DNA of 42,342 nucleotides from an uncultured bacterium (GCA_945829115.1 CALZTP010000011.1:1-42342), one strand, 5' to 3'. Numbered from the stretch's first letter, positions 25,719 through 34,816 are shown. Numbers and translations: made by a program. Notes: a model not told the origin generated them from the letters alone.

Positions 25719-26195
25719 CTACATAAACTGGAAAGGCAATCCAGAAATCATTTCAGCGAACTGATTCACGCCGTCTTTCAGTTTTGAGCCAACCATCATC
25801 TTCATCATCATATTTAGCTCCGCCTTTAAGGTGACACGGATTTTTGAACCTCCCGAAGATACAGGAAGCATCTGAATCCAGAGATTGGCATCGAGTGGAA
25901 TGCCTAATGCCTTGTATTTCACACAACGGTTTTCTTCTGTCTCTTCTATCTGCATGCACATCTTTCCCATCATAGGAATAGGGAAGGTGATGCCGTCGTT
26001 GTCTATTTCCACATCCTTCAGCTTGTCAAGCATGGAAGGGTCCTGTCCCGCCTCCTCTATCTTCTGACGCACGAGCGGATTGTCTGCAATATTGTCAAAG
26101 ATTGGTTTCAACCTCTCAAGGTTTGCCAGTACCGTAAATATCTGCTCTGTAGTAGCATGTGGTACCATCTTTATTTCACTTTCGTATTTTGCCAT
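25719..26195 (-). CDS. SRPBCC (START-like) domain protein
   Basis: A 158-residue soluble protein starting MAKYESEIKMVPHATTEQIFTVLANLERL, the typical opening of a polyketide-cyclase/START-like fold, with a beta-rich middle and a long C-terminal helix (LNMMMKMMVGSKLKDGVNQFAEMI). Such folds bind hydrophobic ligands in a central cavity. The gene sits between pyrE and argH, an arrangement I know from other Bacteroidetes, but no ligand or role is established. No signal peptide. Confidence 0.82.
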   Translation of the reverse strand: MAKYESEIKMVPHATTEQIFTVLANLERLKPIFDNIADNPLVRQKIEEAGQDPSMLDKLKDVEIDNDGITFPIPMMGKMCMQIEETEENRCVKYKALGIPLDANLWIQMLPVSSGGSKIRVTLKAELNMMMKMMVGSKLKDGVNQFAEMISGLPFQFM

Positions 26196-26250
26196 ATAAT
26201 GCTAATAAGGAAAAAAATGTTTAGCGGAGTTTTTCTCGCCTTACAATGAG

Positions 26251-26292
26251 CAGGTGTGCAGAATCATTGTGAAAAAGAATCATGCACACCTG
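26251..26292. repeat. Dispersed palindrome element
   Basis: CAGGTGTGCA (26251-26260) and TGCACACCTG (26283-26292) are perfect inverted copies with a 22-nt spacer. It lies between the pyrE stop (26387) and the SRPBCC start (26195). Confidence 0.85.
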
Positions 26293-26386
26293 TTATGTAT
26301 ATTGATATCATGCGCTTCCAAAACTGGGAAGTGTAGGAAACGCTTTCTTGCTAATATTTTGCTGATAGTTTACTGATATTTAGATG

Positions 26387-27019
26387 CTATTTCATCCATG
26401 TAGAAGGAGACTTGCGCCATTCTGCCAACACTTGAAGGTCGCTCTCCTGAATATAGCCTGTCTTGGCTGCTATGGCAGTTGTATGCTCGTAGTCGGAGAT
26501 TGTTACGAGGCGCACCTTAGCAGCTGCGAAAGCCTCCTCTGCTTGTGGAAAGCCGTATGTGTAGCTTGCCACCATTCCAACAACCTCAAAGCCTGCCTCT
26601 CGGAGTGCCTCTACAGCCTTCAGTGAAGAGCCGCCCGTAGAGATAAGGTCTTCCACAACAACAACCTTTGCTCCCTCTGGGAGGGTACCCTCAATGAGAT
26701 TTCCCATTCCGTGGTCTTTTGGCTTTGAGCGTACGTAGCAGAAAGGCATTCCCAGCTCCTCTGCAACGAGTGCACCCTGTGCGATGGCTCCCGTAGCCAC
26801 TCCTGCCACTGCGTCAGCCTCTGGGAACTCGCTATTAATGATGTGGCAGAGTTCCTGCTTTACGAACCGTCTCACGTCAGGGTATGCGAGTGTTTTTCTG
26901 TTGTCTGTGTATATTGGTGACTTCCATCCCGAAGCCCATGTGAATGGGTTTTGAGGCTGTAACTTGATTGCTTTGATAGCAAGCAGTTTTGATGCAAATG
27001 CGTTCTTTATTGCTTCCAT
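26387..27019 (-). CDS. pyrE: Orotate phosphoribosyltransferase
   Basis: Joins orotate to PRPP to give orotidine monophosphate in pyrimidine synthesis. The 210-residue protein has the PRPP-binding motif VVVVEDLISTGGSS at 119-132, the flexible-loop region RSKPKDHGMGNLIEG at 97-111 and WASGWKSPIYTDNR near the N-terminus. Standard length. It is one of a row of minus-strand genes with gaps of 120-190 bp on either side, so it may have its own promoter: TACCTTTG at 27070-27077. Confidence 0.97.
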   Translation of the reverse strand: MEAIKNAFASKLLAIKAIKLQPQNPFTWASGWKSPIYTDNRKTLAYPDVRRFVKQELCHIINSEFPEADAVAGVATGAIAQGALVAEELGMPFCYVRSKPKDHGMGNLIEGTLPEGAKVVVVEDLISTGGSSLKAVEALREAGFEVVGMVASYTYGFPQAEEAFAAAKVRLVTISDYEHTTAIAAKTGYIQESDLQVLAEWRKSPSTWMK

Positions 27020-27069
27020 TGATTATAAGTTTTATTTATGGTGGAAAAAAGTATTCTTTAAAACACCTA

Positions 27070-27077
27070 CAAAGGTA
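27070..27077 (-). promoter_or_regulatory. pyrE promoter, -7 box
   Basis: TACCTTTG on the minus strand fits TAnnTTTG, 50 bp before the pyrE start. No clear -33 box. Confidence 0.45.
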
Positions 27078-27202
27078 GTACTTTTTCTTGAAAAGAGTAA
27101 ATCTTTAAGATGTTTTTTGCAATTTTTTGAACGAAAAAAGTCTGAAAGCGAGCAATTCGCATTTTAAAGAAGGATAAAAAGTCCTTAAGTGGTGAAGAAA
27201 AG

Positions 27203-27892
27203 TCATGTTGTGCTTCCCAATGCGAGCACACTGATTCTTATTCCTTTTACCTTTCGGAGAATGTACAAGCACTCACGAGTGGTGGCTCCAGTGGTGATGA
27301 TATCGTCTATGAGAACAACGTGCTTCCCCTCCAGTTTCTCACCATTTGCCATCTCAAAGGCTCCTTGAATGTTTTTTGAGCGTTTGTGATGGCTCATGGC
27401 TGTTTGAGTGTTGTTGAACTCTCTCCTTATCAGAACGTCTGTAATAATCTCCATCTTTTTCACTCTGCAAATGCCCTCACAGATTCTTAGAGCTTGGTTG
27501 TAGCCTCTGTGCTTCTCCCTCTCAGCAGTAATGGGTACAGGAATGAGAGTGTCTGCCTCGCAAAGCATTTCTTCCACTCGGGCATCGTATGCCATTATCT
27601 CTCCCATGAATCGACAAAGCTCCTCGTTGTGGAAGTATTTCATATGGTGAATAATCTCGGCGAGCGTATTCCCTAATGAGAATTTGAATACCGTTAATGC
27701 CGACTCAATGGGAAATACTCCCCAATAGTTTTTGGCGAGGCTATTGTCGTGTATGTCCATATATTTTGAAACACAAAGTTCTGCCAAACATCCCGCACAC
27801 AGAATTTGCTCTCCTTCCACTAATCTATCTCGGCAGATATGACATAACGGTGGAAAGACGGCATCGAGAATTTTTCTCACCAGTTTCTTCAT
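27203..27892 (-). CDS. comF: ComF-family phosphoribosyltransferase-like protein
   Basis: A 229-residue protein with a zinc-ribbon start (C17-x2-C20 and C32-x2-C35) and a PRTase-type C-terminal half containing VVLIDDIITTGATT at 191-204. The middle has the family stretch LIPVPITAEREKHRGYNQA. ComF is needed for DNA uptake and transformation in Bacillus and Haemophilus, where it interacts with DNA-processing proteins; in Bacteroidetes it is conserved without shown competence. It follows recX by 123 bp. The comM gene is elsewhere in the window. Confidence 0.93.
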   Translation of the reverse strand: MKKLVRKILDAVFPPLCHICRDRLVEGEQILCAGCLAELCVSKYMDIHDNSLAKNYWGVFPIESALTVFKFSLGNTLAEIIHHMKYFHNEELCRFMGEIMAYDARVEEMLCEADTLIPVPITAEREKHRGYNQALRICEGICRVKKMEIITDVLIRREFNNTQTAMSHHKRSKNIQGAFEMANGEKLEGKHVVLIDDIITTGATTRECLYILRKVKGIRISVLALGSTT

Positions 27893-28015
27893 AAATCATG
27901 CACACTTTGATTTGTTTCGTAAATATCTTACGCTTTTTCCTTTCGAAAATCACGTATACTTGTTTTGTAAGTTTGCTCGCCTTGTTTTTTTAAAGGAAAA
28001 GCCATGCTCCTTAGG

Positions 28016-28546
28016 TTAAAAGTCTACGTCAATACATTTACTGATAATACCGTAAGGGAAGCCACGCCCTGCTGCAAATCTCACGAGCTTCTGCTTTATC
28101 TCATAGTCGTTTCTCCCCTTCACCGTCTTCCGCTTCTTGCTGAGCTCCGAGGAAAGAATCTCCACCCATTCCTCTGTGTCTATCTCTGCAAAGACTTGCG
28201 AAGAAACAGATTTCTCAATCCCTTTCAGCCATAGCGCCTGTTCTATCTTTCTCTGTCCCCAATGGTTGTAGCGCATCTTATCGCTGACGAAAGCTCTGCA
28301 ATACCTCTCGTTGTCTACAAAGCGCTCCTTTACAAGATACTCCATGATGCTTGCCTGCATCTCTTTTCCAAGACCCCATTTCTCCATCTTTGCTAAAATA
28401 TCTTTTTCGCAATGCTCACCTTGAACGCAAAGGGTGGTGAGGCGAAGGAGCGCTTTTTTCCTCACTTCTTCCTCCTCCTTCTCGAAACCCTTTTCGCTTA
28501 AGGAAGAAATAACGTCTATACTTTCTTCTTTCTTGTATTCTTTCAT
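28016..28546 (-). CDS. recX: Regulatory protein RecX
   Basis: A 176-residue helical repeat protein that binds RecA filaments and limits their growth. Family stretches include ALLRLTTLCVQGEHCEKDI, VKERFVDNERYCRAFVSDKMRYNHWGQRKIEQALWLKGI and RFAAGRGFPYGIISKCI. It has an extended charged N-terminus (about 28 residues rich in Glu and Lys). It starts 24 bp behind prmC and is probably co-transcribed with it. The start codon overlaps a partial palindrome arm (AAGTAGGCGTG at 28547-28557). Confidence 0.93.
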   Translation of the reverse strand: MKEYKKEESIDVISSLSEKGFEKEEEEVRKKALLRLTTLCVQGEHCEKDILAKMEKWGLGKEMQASIMEYLVKERFVDNERYCRAFVSDKMRYNHWGQRKIEQALWLKGIEKSVSSQVFAEIDTEEWVEILSSELSKKRKTVKGRNDYEIKQKLVRFAAGRGFPYGIISKCIDVDF

Positions 28547-28570
28547 AAGTAGGCGTGGGGTGTTTTAGTG

Positions 28571-29473
28571 TTATTTTTTTGCTGTTACAAATCGCGGATT
28601 AGTAAACTGATCGCAGGTAAGAGAGGCATCCTTATAGCCAAGAGACGTCAGCATTTCACATACCTCCTTGCCAAATCTTTGGTTTATCTCAAACGCTAAG
28701 AATCCACCACTCTTCAGTGCATGTAGGGCAAACAGAGCAATTGCTCTATAGAACAGCAGTGCGTCGTTGTCTGGAACAAATAAAGCTGTATGCGGCTCAT
28801 GGTCAAGGACATTCCGCTCCATATCGTCACGCTCTGAGAAACAGATGTATGGAGGGTTCGACACAATCAAATCCCAATAGCTGCGATTTTCCTCATTCCT
28901 CTGTTCTGAAAGGATATCCCTTTTCTCAAATGTCACCCCTGCTTTCAGATGCTCACCATTTCTCTGGGCAATCAAAAGAGCTTCATCACTAATGTCCCAT
29001 CCCCTGACCTCTTGGCTTATACCTGCTTCCTTCCCTTTCAAGGCAATGCTCACAGCAATACACCCAGAGCCAGTGCCAATGTCTAAAACTCTTTTCTTTT
29101 CTTCTTTCTCCTTGGAAATGGAATTTCCCTTAATAGCTTCCTTTTCTCTTTTGCAAGAAAGAAGATGGAATGCCTTTTCCACCAGTTCCTCTGTCTCTGG
29201 ACGAGGAATGAGCACTCCTGGAGCAACATGAAAGTGATGCCCGCAGAACGTCTCGTATCCTAAAATATATTGTATTGGCTCGCTTTTTTCTAAACGAAGA
29301 ATAATTTTTTCTAATTCTTCTACCTTTTCTCCAGATAATTCCGTAACTTTGCCGCACATTATGTCTGTAAGCGTCATGCCGAACCGCTCTTCTAAAGCCA
29401 TTCGCGCCAATGCCCTCGCTTCCCCTGGAGCATAGACCTTCTGAAGTCTGAGTATTATATCTTGATATTCCAT
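28571..29473 (-). CDS. prmC: Release factor glutamine methyltransferase
   Basis: Methylates the GGQ glutamine of peptide release factors RF1/RF2. The ATG at 29471-29473 (MEYQDIILRLQKVY) is used because the upstream open frame to 29545 is antisense to the next gene's start. The 300-residue protein has IPRPETEELV near 89-98, the SAM loop DIGTGSG at 131-137 and the catalytic NPPY at 206-209. Between them, a Lys/Glu-rich insert of about 20 residues (SCKREKEAIKGNSISKEKEEK) is absent from most homologues. It is divergent from the metallophosphoesterase gene, with only 46 bp between the starts. Confidence 0.95.
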   Translation of the reverse strand: MEYQDIILRLQKVYAPGEARALARMALEERFGMTLTDIMCGKVTELSGEKVEELEKIILRLEKSEPIQYILGYETFCGHHFHVAPGVLIPRPETEELVEKAFHLLSCKREKEAIKGNSISKEKEEKKRVLDIGTGSGCIAVSIALKGKEAGISQEVRGWDISDEALLIAQRNGEHLKAGVTFEKRDILSEQRNEENRSYWDLIVSNPPYICFSERDDMERNVLDHEPHTALFVPDNDALLFYRAIALFALHALKSGGFLAFEINQRFGKEVCEMLTSLGYKDASLTCDQFTNPRFVTAKK

Positions 29474-29519
29474 CTTTAATATTATTTCAAAAAAGCCAAG
29501 AACCCGAAAAGAGAAAAGA

Positions 29520-30662
29520 ATGCGACTCGTAATAATCCTCCTCACCTTCCTTCCGGATATCTATATCTGGTATCATTTCCTTCGTAACGCCTCACCGCTT
29601 ATTCAGACGGTGTGGTTTCTGCCGTTCTTGATAGTGACGGCACTTGTGCTCCTCCTTATGTCACCATATTCCGAGCCGTGGATGTTTCGCATAATGGCAT
29701 TGCTGATGATAGGGTGCTACGTCCCGAAGTTGTTTTTCCTTATTCCCTCGTTCCTCGGATGGGCATTGCGATGGTTGACGCCAGTGGCTTGGCATTTAGG
29801 AAATGGTGTTGGCATAGTCTCTGCAGTAAGCATTTTTACCATAGCCTGCTATGGCATGTCGTTCGGGTGGAAGAAGCTCACTGTTCATGCGGAAACGCTC
29901 ACCTTCAAAAACCTCCCAGAATCGTTTGACGGCTATCGCATAGTGCACATCTCTGACATGCATATTGGTACGTTTACTGCCGACCCTTCTAAGGTTGGGG
30001 AGATTGTGAGCACTGTGAACGGTCTGCATGGCGACATGGTGTGCTTCACAGGCGACCTCGTAAACTCCTCCCCTTCAGAACTTACGCCATACCTTGACAC
30101 ACTGCGCACCATGACAGCCACCGATGGCATCTACTCCATAATGGGTAACCATGACTACTGCATTCACGGAGCCAGGAAATCCCCTTCTCAGCATAAGGCG
30201 GAGATTCAGAAGGTTATGGAGGCAGAGCGAAGCCTTGGATGGCATCTCCTTCTCAACGACAACCGTTTCGTGCATAGAGGTACAGACAGTATTGCCGTTA
30301 TTGGCGTAGAGAATGCGAGCAAACCGCCATTCCCCGATTATTCTGACCTTAGAAAGGCAATGATAGGAGTAGATAAAGGGCAGCAACCATTCTCCATTCT
30401 TCTCAGTCACGACCCCACACATTGGCGTAGGGAAGTGCTTCCCACCACAGAGATACCCCTTCAGCTCTCTGGACATACCCATGCCACACAGTTCCGTCTC
30501 TTCGGTTTCTCCCCATCCTCTCTTTTCTACGATGAGTATGGTGGCTTATATGAGGAGAAAGATCGGAAACTGTTCATCAGCACTGGAGTCGGCTGCAATG
30601 TGGCTTTTAGGTTTGGCGTATGGCCAGAGATTGTAGTCCTGACGCTTAGAAAGGCAAGGTGA
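29520..30662 (+). CDS. Membrane-anchored metallophosphoesterase (YkuE/YaeI type)
   Basis: A 380-residue protein with three to four N-terminal membrane helices (1-118) and a calcineurin-like phosphoesterase domain facing the periplasm. Metal-binding motifs are D146-M-H148, GDLVN at 178-182, GNHD at 209-212, SHD at 296-298 and GHTH at 318-321. Relatives such as YaeI and LpxG-type enzymes hydrolyse phospholipid or nucleotide phosphoesters; this one's substrate is unknown. It shares a 46-bp divergent promoter region with prmC and converges on the flavoprotein gene. Confidence 0.92.
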   Translation: MRLVIILLTFLPDIYIWYHFLRNASPLIQTVWFLPFLIVTALVLLLMSPYSEPWMFRIMALLMIGCYVPKLFFLIPSFLGWALRWLTPVAWHLGNGVGIVSAVSIFTIACYGMSFGWKKLTVHAETLTFKNLPESFDGYRIVHISDMHIGTFTADPSKVGEIVSTVNGLHGDMVCFTGDLVNSSPSELTPYLDTLRTMTATDGIYSIMGNHDYCIHGARKSPSQHKAEIQKVMEAERSLGWHLLLNDNRFVHRGTDSIAVIGVENASKPPFPDYSDLRKAMIGVDKGQQPFSILLSHDPTHWRREVLPTTEIPLQLSGHTHATQFRLFGFSPSSLFYDEYGGLYEEKDRKLFISTGVGCNVAFRFGVWPEIVVLTLRKAR

Positions 30663-30700
30663 GAAGAATAATTGATCATTTCTTTTCACGAATAATCCTA

Positions 30701-31957
30701 TTACGGCTCTTCTTCTGCTGCTGTTGTTCCTTCTTCAGTGGCATCAGCTATCGTCACCGAGCAAGCGGAGATATATCCCATTGTCCATGCCGCCTGGAGG
30801 TTGTAGCCACCCGTGATGGCATCAACGTCAAGCACCTCGCCAGCGAAGAACAAACCCGGATATGCTTTACATTCCATCGTAGAAGGGTTTATATTGCTGA
30901 GTGCAATTCCTCCACACGTCACAAACTCCTCCTTGTAGGCTCCCTTGCCAGAGATGGCATAGGTGTCGTTTGTTAGAAGAGCAGCAAGTCGATTCAACTG
31001 CTTTGCACCAAGTTCCTGCCAGCGCTTCTGTGGCGAGAGTCCTGCACGTTCTAAGAGAAAGATCCATAGCCGCTGCACCAATTCCTCTGGATATACAGAA
31101 GATAACTGCTTCTTACTGTTTTCAGAGACAAGAATGTGGAGTCGCTCTGCCACCTCTGTCTCCCTCTCTTTCCCAAACCAGTTTATAGCCACCTCCATGC
31201 GGTATTCTCGCTCTTTCAGCACCCTTGCCCCATAAGAAGAAAGTTTTAGGATTGCCGGACCAGAGAGTCCCCAGTGTGTTATCAGCAAGGGTCCAGAGGC
31301 AGAGAGTTTTGTACCAGTGAGCCTTGCTGTCACATTCTCCACAACCGTTCCCATAAGGCTGTGCAATGCCTTGTTGTCTATGTTAAACGTAAACAAAGAG
31401 GGGACACTCTCCATTTTCTCTAACTGAAAAGCGTCGAGGAAAGAAAGGCGAGAGAGGGTAGGGGCACCACCAGTAGTCACCACCACCTTCTCGTATTGAG
31501 CTCCGTCTATATCATAACCACCGTCTGAAAGAGGAGTTATCTGAGAAATGCGCCTGTCGCAAAGCAGGCGCACTCCGTAGCTGTTCATCAGTCTTGTGAG
31601 CGTGCAGACAATCTCCATAGCATCCTGAGAAAGTGGAAAGACGCAACCGTCTGCTTGAACGGTCAGCGCAACACCCTCACGCTCAAACCACTCCATCACA
31701 TCGTTGTTCGAGAATACCTTCAGCGCACGCTTCATTAGCTTCTCGCCACGCGGATAGGCTTCCTTCACGCTTCTGACGTGCTCAAAGGAATTGGTGAGGT
31801 TACAGCGCCCGCCACCAGTAATGGCAACCTTCGTCAGTGGCTTCCTGCCACTCTCATAGACAGTGACCTCTGCCTCAGGCATTCTTTTCTTTATGTTCAC
31901 AGCACAGAAGCAGCCAGCTGCCCCTGCACCAATAATGGCAATGCGTCTTTTTCTCAT
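30701..31957 (-). CDS. HI0933/BaiN-type FAD-dependent oxidoreductase
   Basis: A 418-residue flavoprotein. It opens with the dinucleotide fold RIAIIGAGAAGCFCAV (G11-x-G13-x2-G16), has the family-typical GGGRCNLTNS near 50 and ends with YPGLFFAGEVLDVDAITGGYNLQAAWTMGYISA, the second FAD contact. Family members include YhiN-type proteins; BaiN in Clostridium acts on bile acid intermediates, but most are uncharacterised. It is the last gene of a tight minus-strand run aroQ, O-methyltransferase, GH28, flavoprotein (gaps 57, 40, 38 bp). No terminator hairpin is visible in the 38 bp to the convergent gene. Confidence 0.92.
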   Translation of the reverse strand: MRKRRIAIIGAGAAGCFCAVNIKKRMPEAEVTVYESGRKPLTKVAITGGGRCNLTNSFEHVRSVKEAYPRGEKLMKRALKVFSNNDVMEWFEREGVALTVQADGCVFPLSQDAMEIVCTLTRLMNSYGVRLLCDRRISQITPLSDGGYDIDGAQYEKVVVTTGGAPTLSRLSFLDAFQLEKMESVPSLFTFNIDNKALHSLMGTVVENVTARLTGTKLSASGPLLITHWGLSGPAILKLSSYGARVLKEREYRMEVAINWFGKERETEVAERLHILVSENSKKQLSSVYPEELVQRLWIFLLERAGLSPQKRWQELGAKQLNRLAALLTNDTYAISGKGAYKEEFVTCGGIALSNINPSTMECKAYPGLFFAGEVLDVDAITGGYNLQAAWTMGYISACSVTIADATEEGTTAAEEEP

Positions 31958-31995
31958 TTTTTCTTTCCTTACATCTCGAATGCAGTTCTTTTTTC

Positions 31996-33447
31996 TTATT
32001 TCTCGCTCACCGTAGCATTCTTAACGGTCATACGCTCACCTTTCGTATTCTTGATGGTCACGTTCTCGAAGACGATATTCTTTGCGTAATTGATCTCTGC
32101 ACCCTTGTCGCAGACAAAAAGTGAGTTTTTCATCACGAGGTTATCGAGAGGCATCTCTGGTAGACCATTGAAATAGATGGCACGTGCTGCCCCCTGACAA
32201 ACAACGTTTGAGACAAAGAGATTCTTAAAGCAAGGAGTCTCTTCAGTAACTGGCGGCACAGCATCTGTCGCTTTGCTGTCCTTGTCTTGCTTTCCCGCAA
32301 CTGGTTTGTTGGCGTAATAGAGGTCAAAGGTGAAGGCATCTCCTGCAATGTTCAGCATACGAATATTGTTCATGTAGATATTCTCCACAACACCTCCACG
32401 ACCTCTTGTAGACTTCATTCGCAGTCCAGTGTCAGTACCGTTGAACACACAGTTGTTTACATAGATATTCCTTGCGCCACTCGACATCTCAGAACCAATC
32501 ACAAAGCCGCCATGACCATGCAACACTGTGCAGCCTTCGATAATAACGTTCTCACAAGGCTTCTTCCACGATCTGCCCTCAGCATCCTTTCCAGACTTTA
32601 TGCAGATAGCATCGTCTCCAACATCGAAGATAGAGTTGCGAATAATGGCTCTATTGCAAGCCTCGAGATCCAATCCGTCACCATTCTGTGCATACCAAGG
32701 GTTACGAATGGTTACGCCCTCTATCGTCACATCATCACACTGGAGTGGGTGAACGTTCCATGCGGCTGAGTTAGAGAATGTGGCATCTTGAAGAAGTACT
32801 CTCTGACAGCGGGTGAACTCTAACAGTACAGGGCGTTTCGTGACACGACGCATGTCTGGCTTTCCTTCTTTTCCTGCCAACTCATCGTCCTTAGCATCAG
32901 GATACCAAACACCCTTCATCACAACACCCTTGCCAGAGGTTAGCTTCTTCCATTGAGAGCTGGTGAACTTCACTTCCTTAGAAGGGCGCCAAGCCTCGCC
33001 AAGACCGTCGAAGGCTCCCTTTCCCGTGATAGCAATATCATGCTTTTCATAAGCCCAGAGAGGCGACATCTTCTTTGTCGCAGTGTTCCCCTCCCAGACG
33101 ACGCTGATTTCTGGATATGCGTCGTAGTCGGTTGTGAACACCACAAGAGCACCGTTCTCCACATGCAGCTCTGTGTTCGACTCAAACTGTATTGGTCCTG
33201 TTAGCCAAATGCCGGCAGGCACCACGAGTCTTCCGCCACCCTTTCCAGCAAGGTGTTTCATTGCCTTTGCAAATGCCTCCGTACAGAGTGTGGAGCCGTC
33301 GTTCTTCGCCCCGAAGGTTTCAACAGATACGGTATAGTCAGGAATCTTAGGCTTGCTGACCTCTGGCATGTTGAACGGCACCTTCTCCTCTGCTCTTACG
33401 CCGATGGCTGATAGACAGATTGCAATTAATAACAGTAGTTTCTTCAT
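31996..33447 (-). CDS. Glycoside hydrolase family 28 (polygalacturonase-type)
   Basis: A 483-residue right-handed beta-helix enzyme with signal peptide MKKLLLLIAICLSAIGVRA. GH28 catalytic signatures are present: NGDGLD at 255-260 (NTD position), GDD at 278-280, GHGG with H312, and RMKS at 343-346 (RIK position). It should cleave alpha-1,4-galacturonic linkages in pectin; in Bacteroidetes, periplasmic members are usually exo-acting or specific for side structures, including the RG-II alpha-galacturonidase. A K/D-rich insert (KQDKDSKATD) lies near 390. It is embedded between an O-methyltransferase and a flavoprotein gene rather than in a sugar-use locus. Confidence 0.93.
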   Translation of the reverse strand: MKKLLLLIAICLSAIGVRAEEKVPFNMPEVSKPKIPDYTVSVETFGAKNDGSTLCTEAFAKAMKHLAGKGGGRLVVPAGIWLTGPIQFESNTELHVENGALVVFTTDYDAYPEISVVWEGNTATKKMSPLWAYEKHDIAITGKGAFDGLGEAWRPSKEVKFTSSQWKKLTSGKGVVMKGVWYPDAKDDELAGKEGKPDMRRVTKRPVLLEFTRCQRVLLQDATFSNSAAWNVHPLQCDDVTIEGVTIRNPWYAQNGDGLDLEACNRAIIRNSIFDVGDDAICIKSGKDAEGRSWKKPCENVIIEGCTVLHGHGGFVIGSEMSSGARNIYVNNCVFNGTDTGLRMKSTRGRGGVVENIYMNNIRMLNIAGDAFTFDLYYANKPVAGKQDKDSKATDAVPPVTEETPCFKNLFVSNVVCQGAARAIYFNGLPEMPLDNLVMKNSLFVCDKGAEINYAKNIVFENVTIKNTKGERMTVKNATVSEK

Positions 33448-33487
33448 ACTTTCTAAAATTTAAGGTTTTGTATTATAGTTAATTATA

Positions 33488-34204
33488 TCAAGATGTTCCC
33501 TTCACCCTTATTATTGTCAGTCCGTCTCTCAGTGGGAGTATGACACGTTCCACCCTATCATCGTTCCTGACATGCTCGTTGAACTCAAGAATGCCACGAG
33601 TCTGAGGGTCACGACTATACGTATCATCAACGACATGACCATCCCAAAGGGTGTTGTCGGCAAGAATATACCCACCCTTCGACATCACCGGAAGGAGAGA
33701 CTCATAGGTAGAGATATACGACCGCTTGTCGCCATCTATAAACGCCATGTCGTATGCAATGCCCTGTCTCCTTGCCACCTCAGGAGCTTCCGTGGTAGCA
33801 TCGCCAATGATGAAGGTAATACGCCTCGCCCACGGTGAACCTTCTATCCACGGACGCGTGAAATCCTCTTGCTCATCGTTCACCTCAAAAGTGTACAGAT
33901 GTCCTTCTTCGCTATCGCAGAATGCCTCCTCCAGTCCCTCTGCCATGCACAGTGCGGAATATCCAGAGAACGTGCCAACCTCCACAATGTTACGTGGCTT
34001 TATCATGTTCACGAACATCTTTAGTAGACGACCCTGGAGGTGCCCGCTCGCCATCCTGCCATGCAAGAGTCGCACATTCGTGGCTCGCCATAATTTGTAG
34101 AGATATTCCGGCTCTTCATCGCTATGCGCAATGACATATCTGTCGAGTTTTTCCTCACCATCAAGAGTGGTGTGGTTAGGATCTTGTGTCTTTGATTTTG
34201 CCAT
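33488..34204 (-). CDS. SAM-dependent O-methyltransferase (COMT-like)
   Basis: A 238-residue class I methyltransferase of the catechol/caffeoyl-CoA O-methyltransferase type. It contains NIVEVGTFSGYSALCMAEGL (SAM loop), DMAFIDGDKRSYISTYE with the metal-binding Asp, and GGYILADNTLWDGHV. Bacterial relatives (YrrM/TrmR type) methylate either small phenolics or 5-hydroxyuridine at position 34 of tRNA; TrmR in Bacillus does the latter. In gut Bacteroidetes the substrate is not known. It lies 57 bp behind aroQ and 40 bp ahead of GH28. Confidence 0.9.
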   Translation of the reverse strand: MAKSKTQDPNHTTLDGEEKLDRYVIAHSDEEPEYLYKLWRATNVRLLHGRMASGHLQGRLLKMFVNMIKPRNIVEVGTFSGYSALCMAEGLEEAFCDSEEGHLYTFEVNDEQEDFTRPWIEGSPWARRITFIIGDATTEAPEVARRQGIAYDMAFIDGDKRSYISTYESLLPVMSKGGYILADNTLWDGHVVDDTYSRDPQTRGILEFNEHVRNDDRVERVILPLRDGLTIIRVKGTS

Positions 34205-34261
34205 TTTTCTTCCTGTTTTTTTCGCTGATGGTTACAGAAAAGGGGGTGAGGCAGGTGATGG

Positions 34262-34681
34262 CTATCTGCCTGTGAGAGCAGAAACGGCAAGGCGATAGCT
34301 ATCCAAGCCAAAACCGCAGATAACTCCCTTACAGGCGGCTGAAATCATGGAGTGGTGGCGGAACTCCTCACGGGTGTGCACATTAGAGATATGCACTTCA
34401 ATAACAGGGCATTTCAAAGAACGTATGCAGTCGTGGAGAGCCACAGAGGTGTGGGTATATGCTCCTGCGTTGAGCACAATGCCATCATACGAGAATCCCA
34501 CTTCCTGCATCTTGTTTATCATCTCGCCCTCGATATTGCTCTGGTAGTATTCCATCTCCACATCTGCGAACCGTTTCTTTAGCTCAGGCATGTACTGCTC
34601 GAATGAAGAACTTCCGTATATTCCAGGTTCTCTAACTCCTAAAAGGTTTAGATTCGGACCGTTGAGAATGAGTATTTTCAT
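34262..34681 (-). CDS. aroQ: 3-dehydroquinate dehydratase, type II
   Basis: Third step of the shikimate pathway: 3-dehydroquinate to 3-dehydroshikimate. The 139-residue protein begins KILILNGPNLNLLGVREPGIYG with active-loop R17 and Y22, and has NAGAYTHTS at 71-79 and EVHISNVHTREEFRHHS from 95 with H97. Length is standard for the dodecameric type II enzyme. It is the first gene of a four-gene minus-strand run and is divergent from xerD, with a -7 box at 34747-34754. Confidence 0.97.
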   Translation of the reverse strand: MKILILNGPNLNLLGVREPGIYGSSSFEQYMPELKKRFADVEMEYYQSNIEGEMINKMQEVGFSYDGIVLNAGAYTHTSVALHDCIRSLKCPVIEVHISNVHTREEFRHHSMISAACKGVICGFGLDSYRLAVSALTGR

Positions 34682-34746
34682 AAATCGTAATTTTTTTTGT
34701 TAAAAGTTCTCTGGGTGCATATCATCATCCAGAATAAAAATCCATG

Positions 34747-34754
34747 CAAAGATA
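34747..34754 (-). promoter_or_regulatory. aroQ promoter, -7 box
   Basis: TATCTTTG followed by CATGG on the minus strand, 66 bp before the aroQ start. The -33 element is weak. Confidence 0.55.
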
Positions 34755-34785
34755 CATATTTTTTCTTAATAATATACATATTCTC

Positions 34786-34816
34786 TTGCAGAAATGAAGA
34801 AATATGTCTATTTTTG
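34786..34816 (+). promoter_or_regulatory. xerD promoter
   Basis: TTG at 34786-34788, 20 nt, then TATTTTTG (34809-34816) followed by CACC; 18 bp before the start codon, so the leader is very short. Confidence 0.7.

Noticed and set aside
27164..27196. Possible terminator after comF
   Set aside because: AAGGA/TCCTT is only 5 bp with an AT-rich loop, too weak to call.
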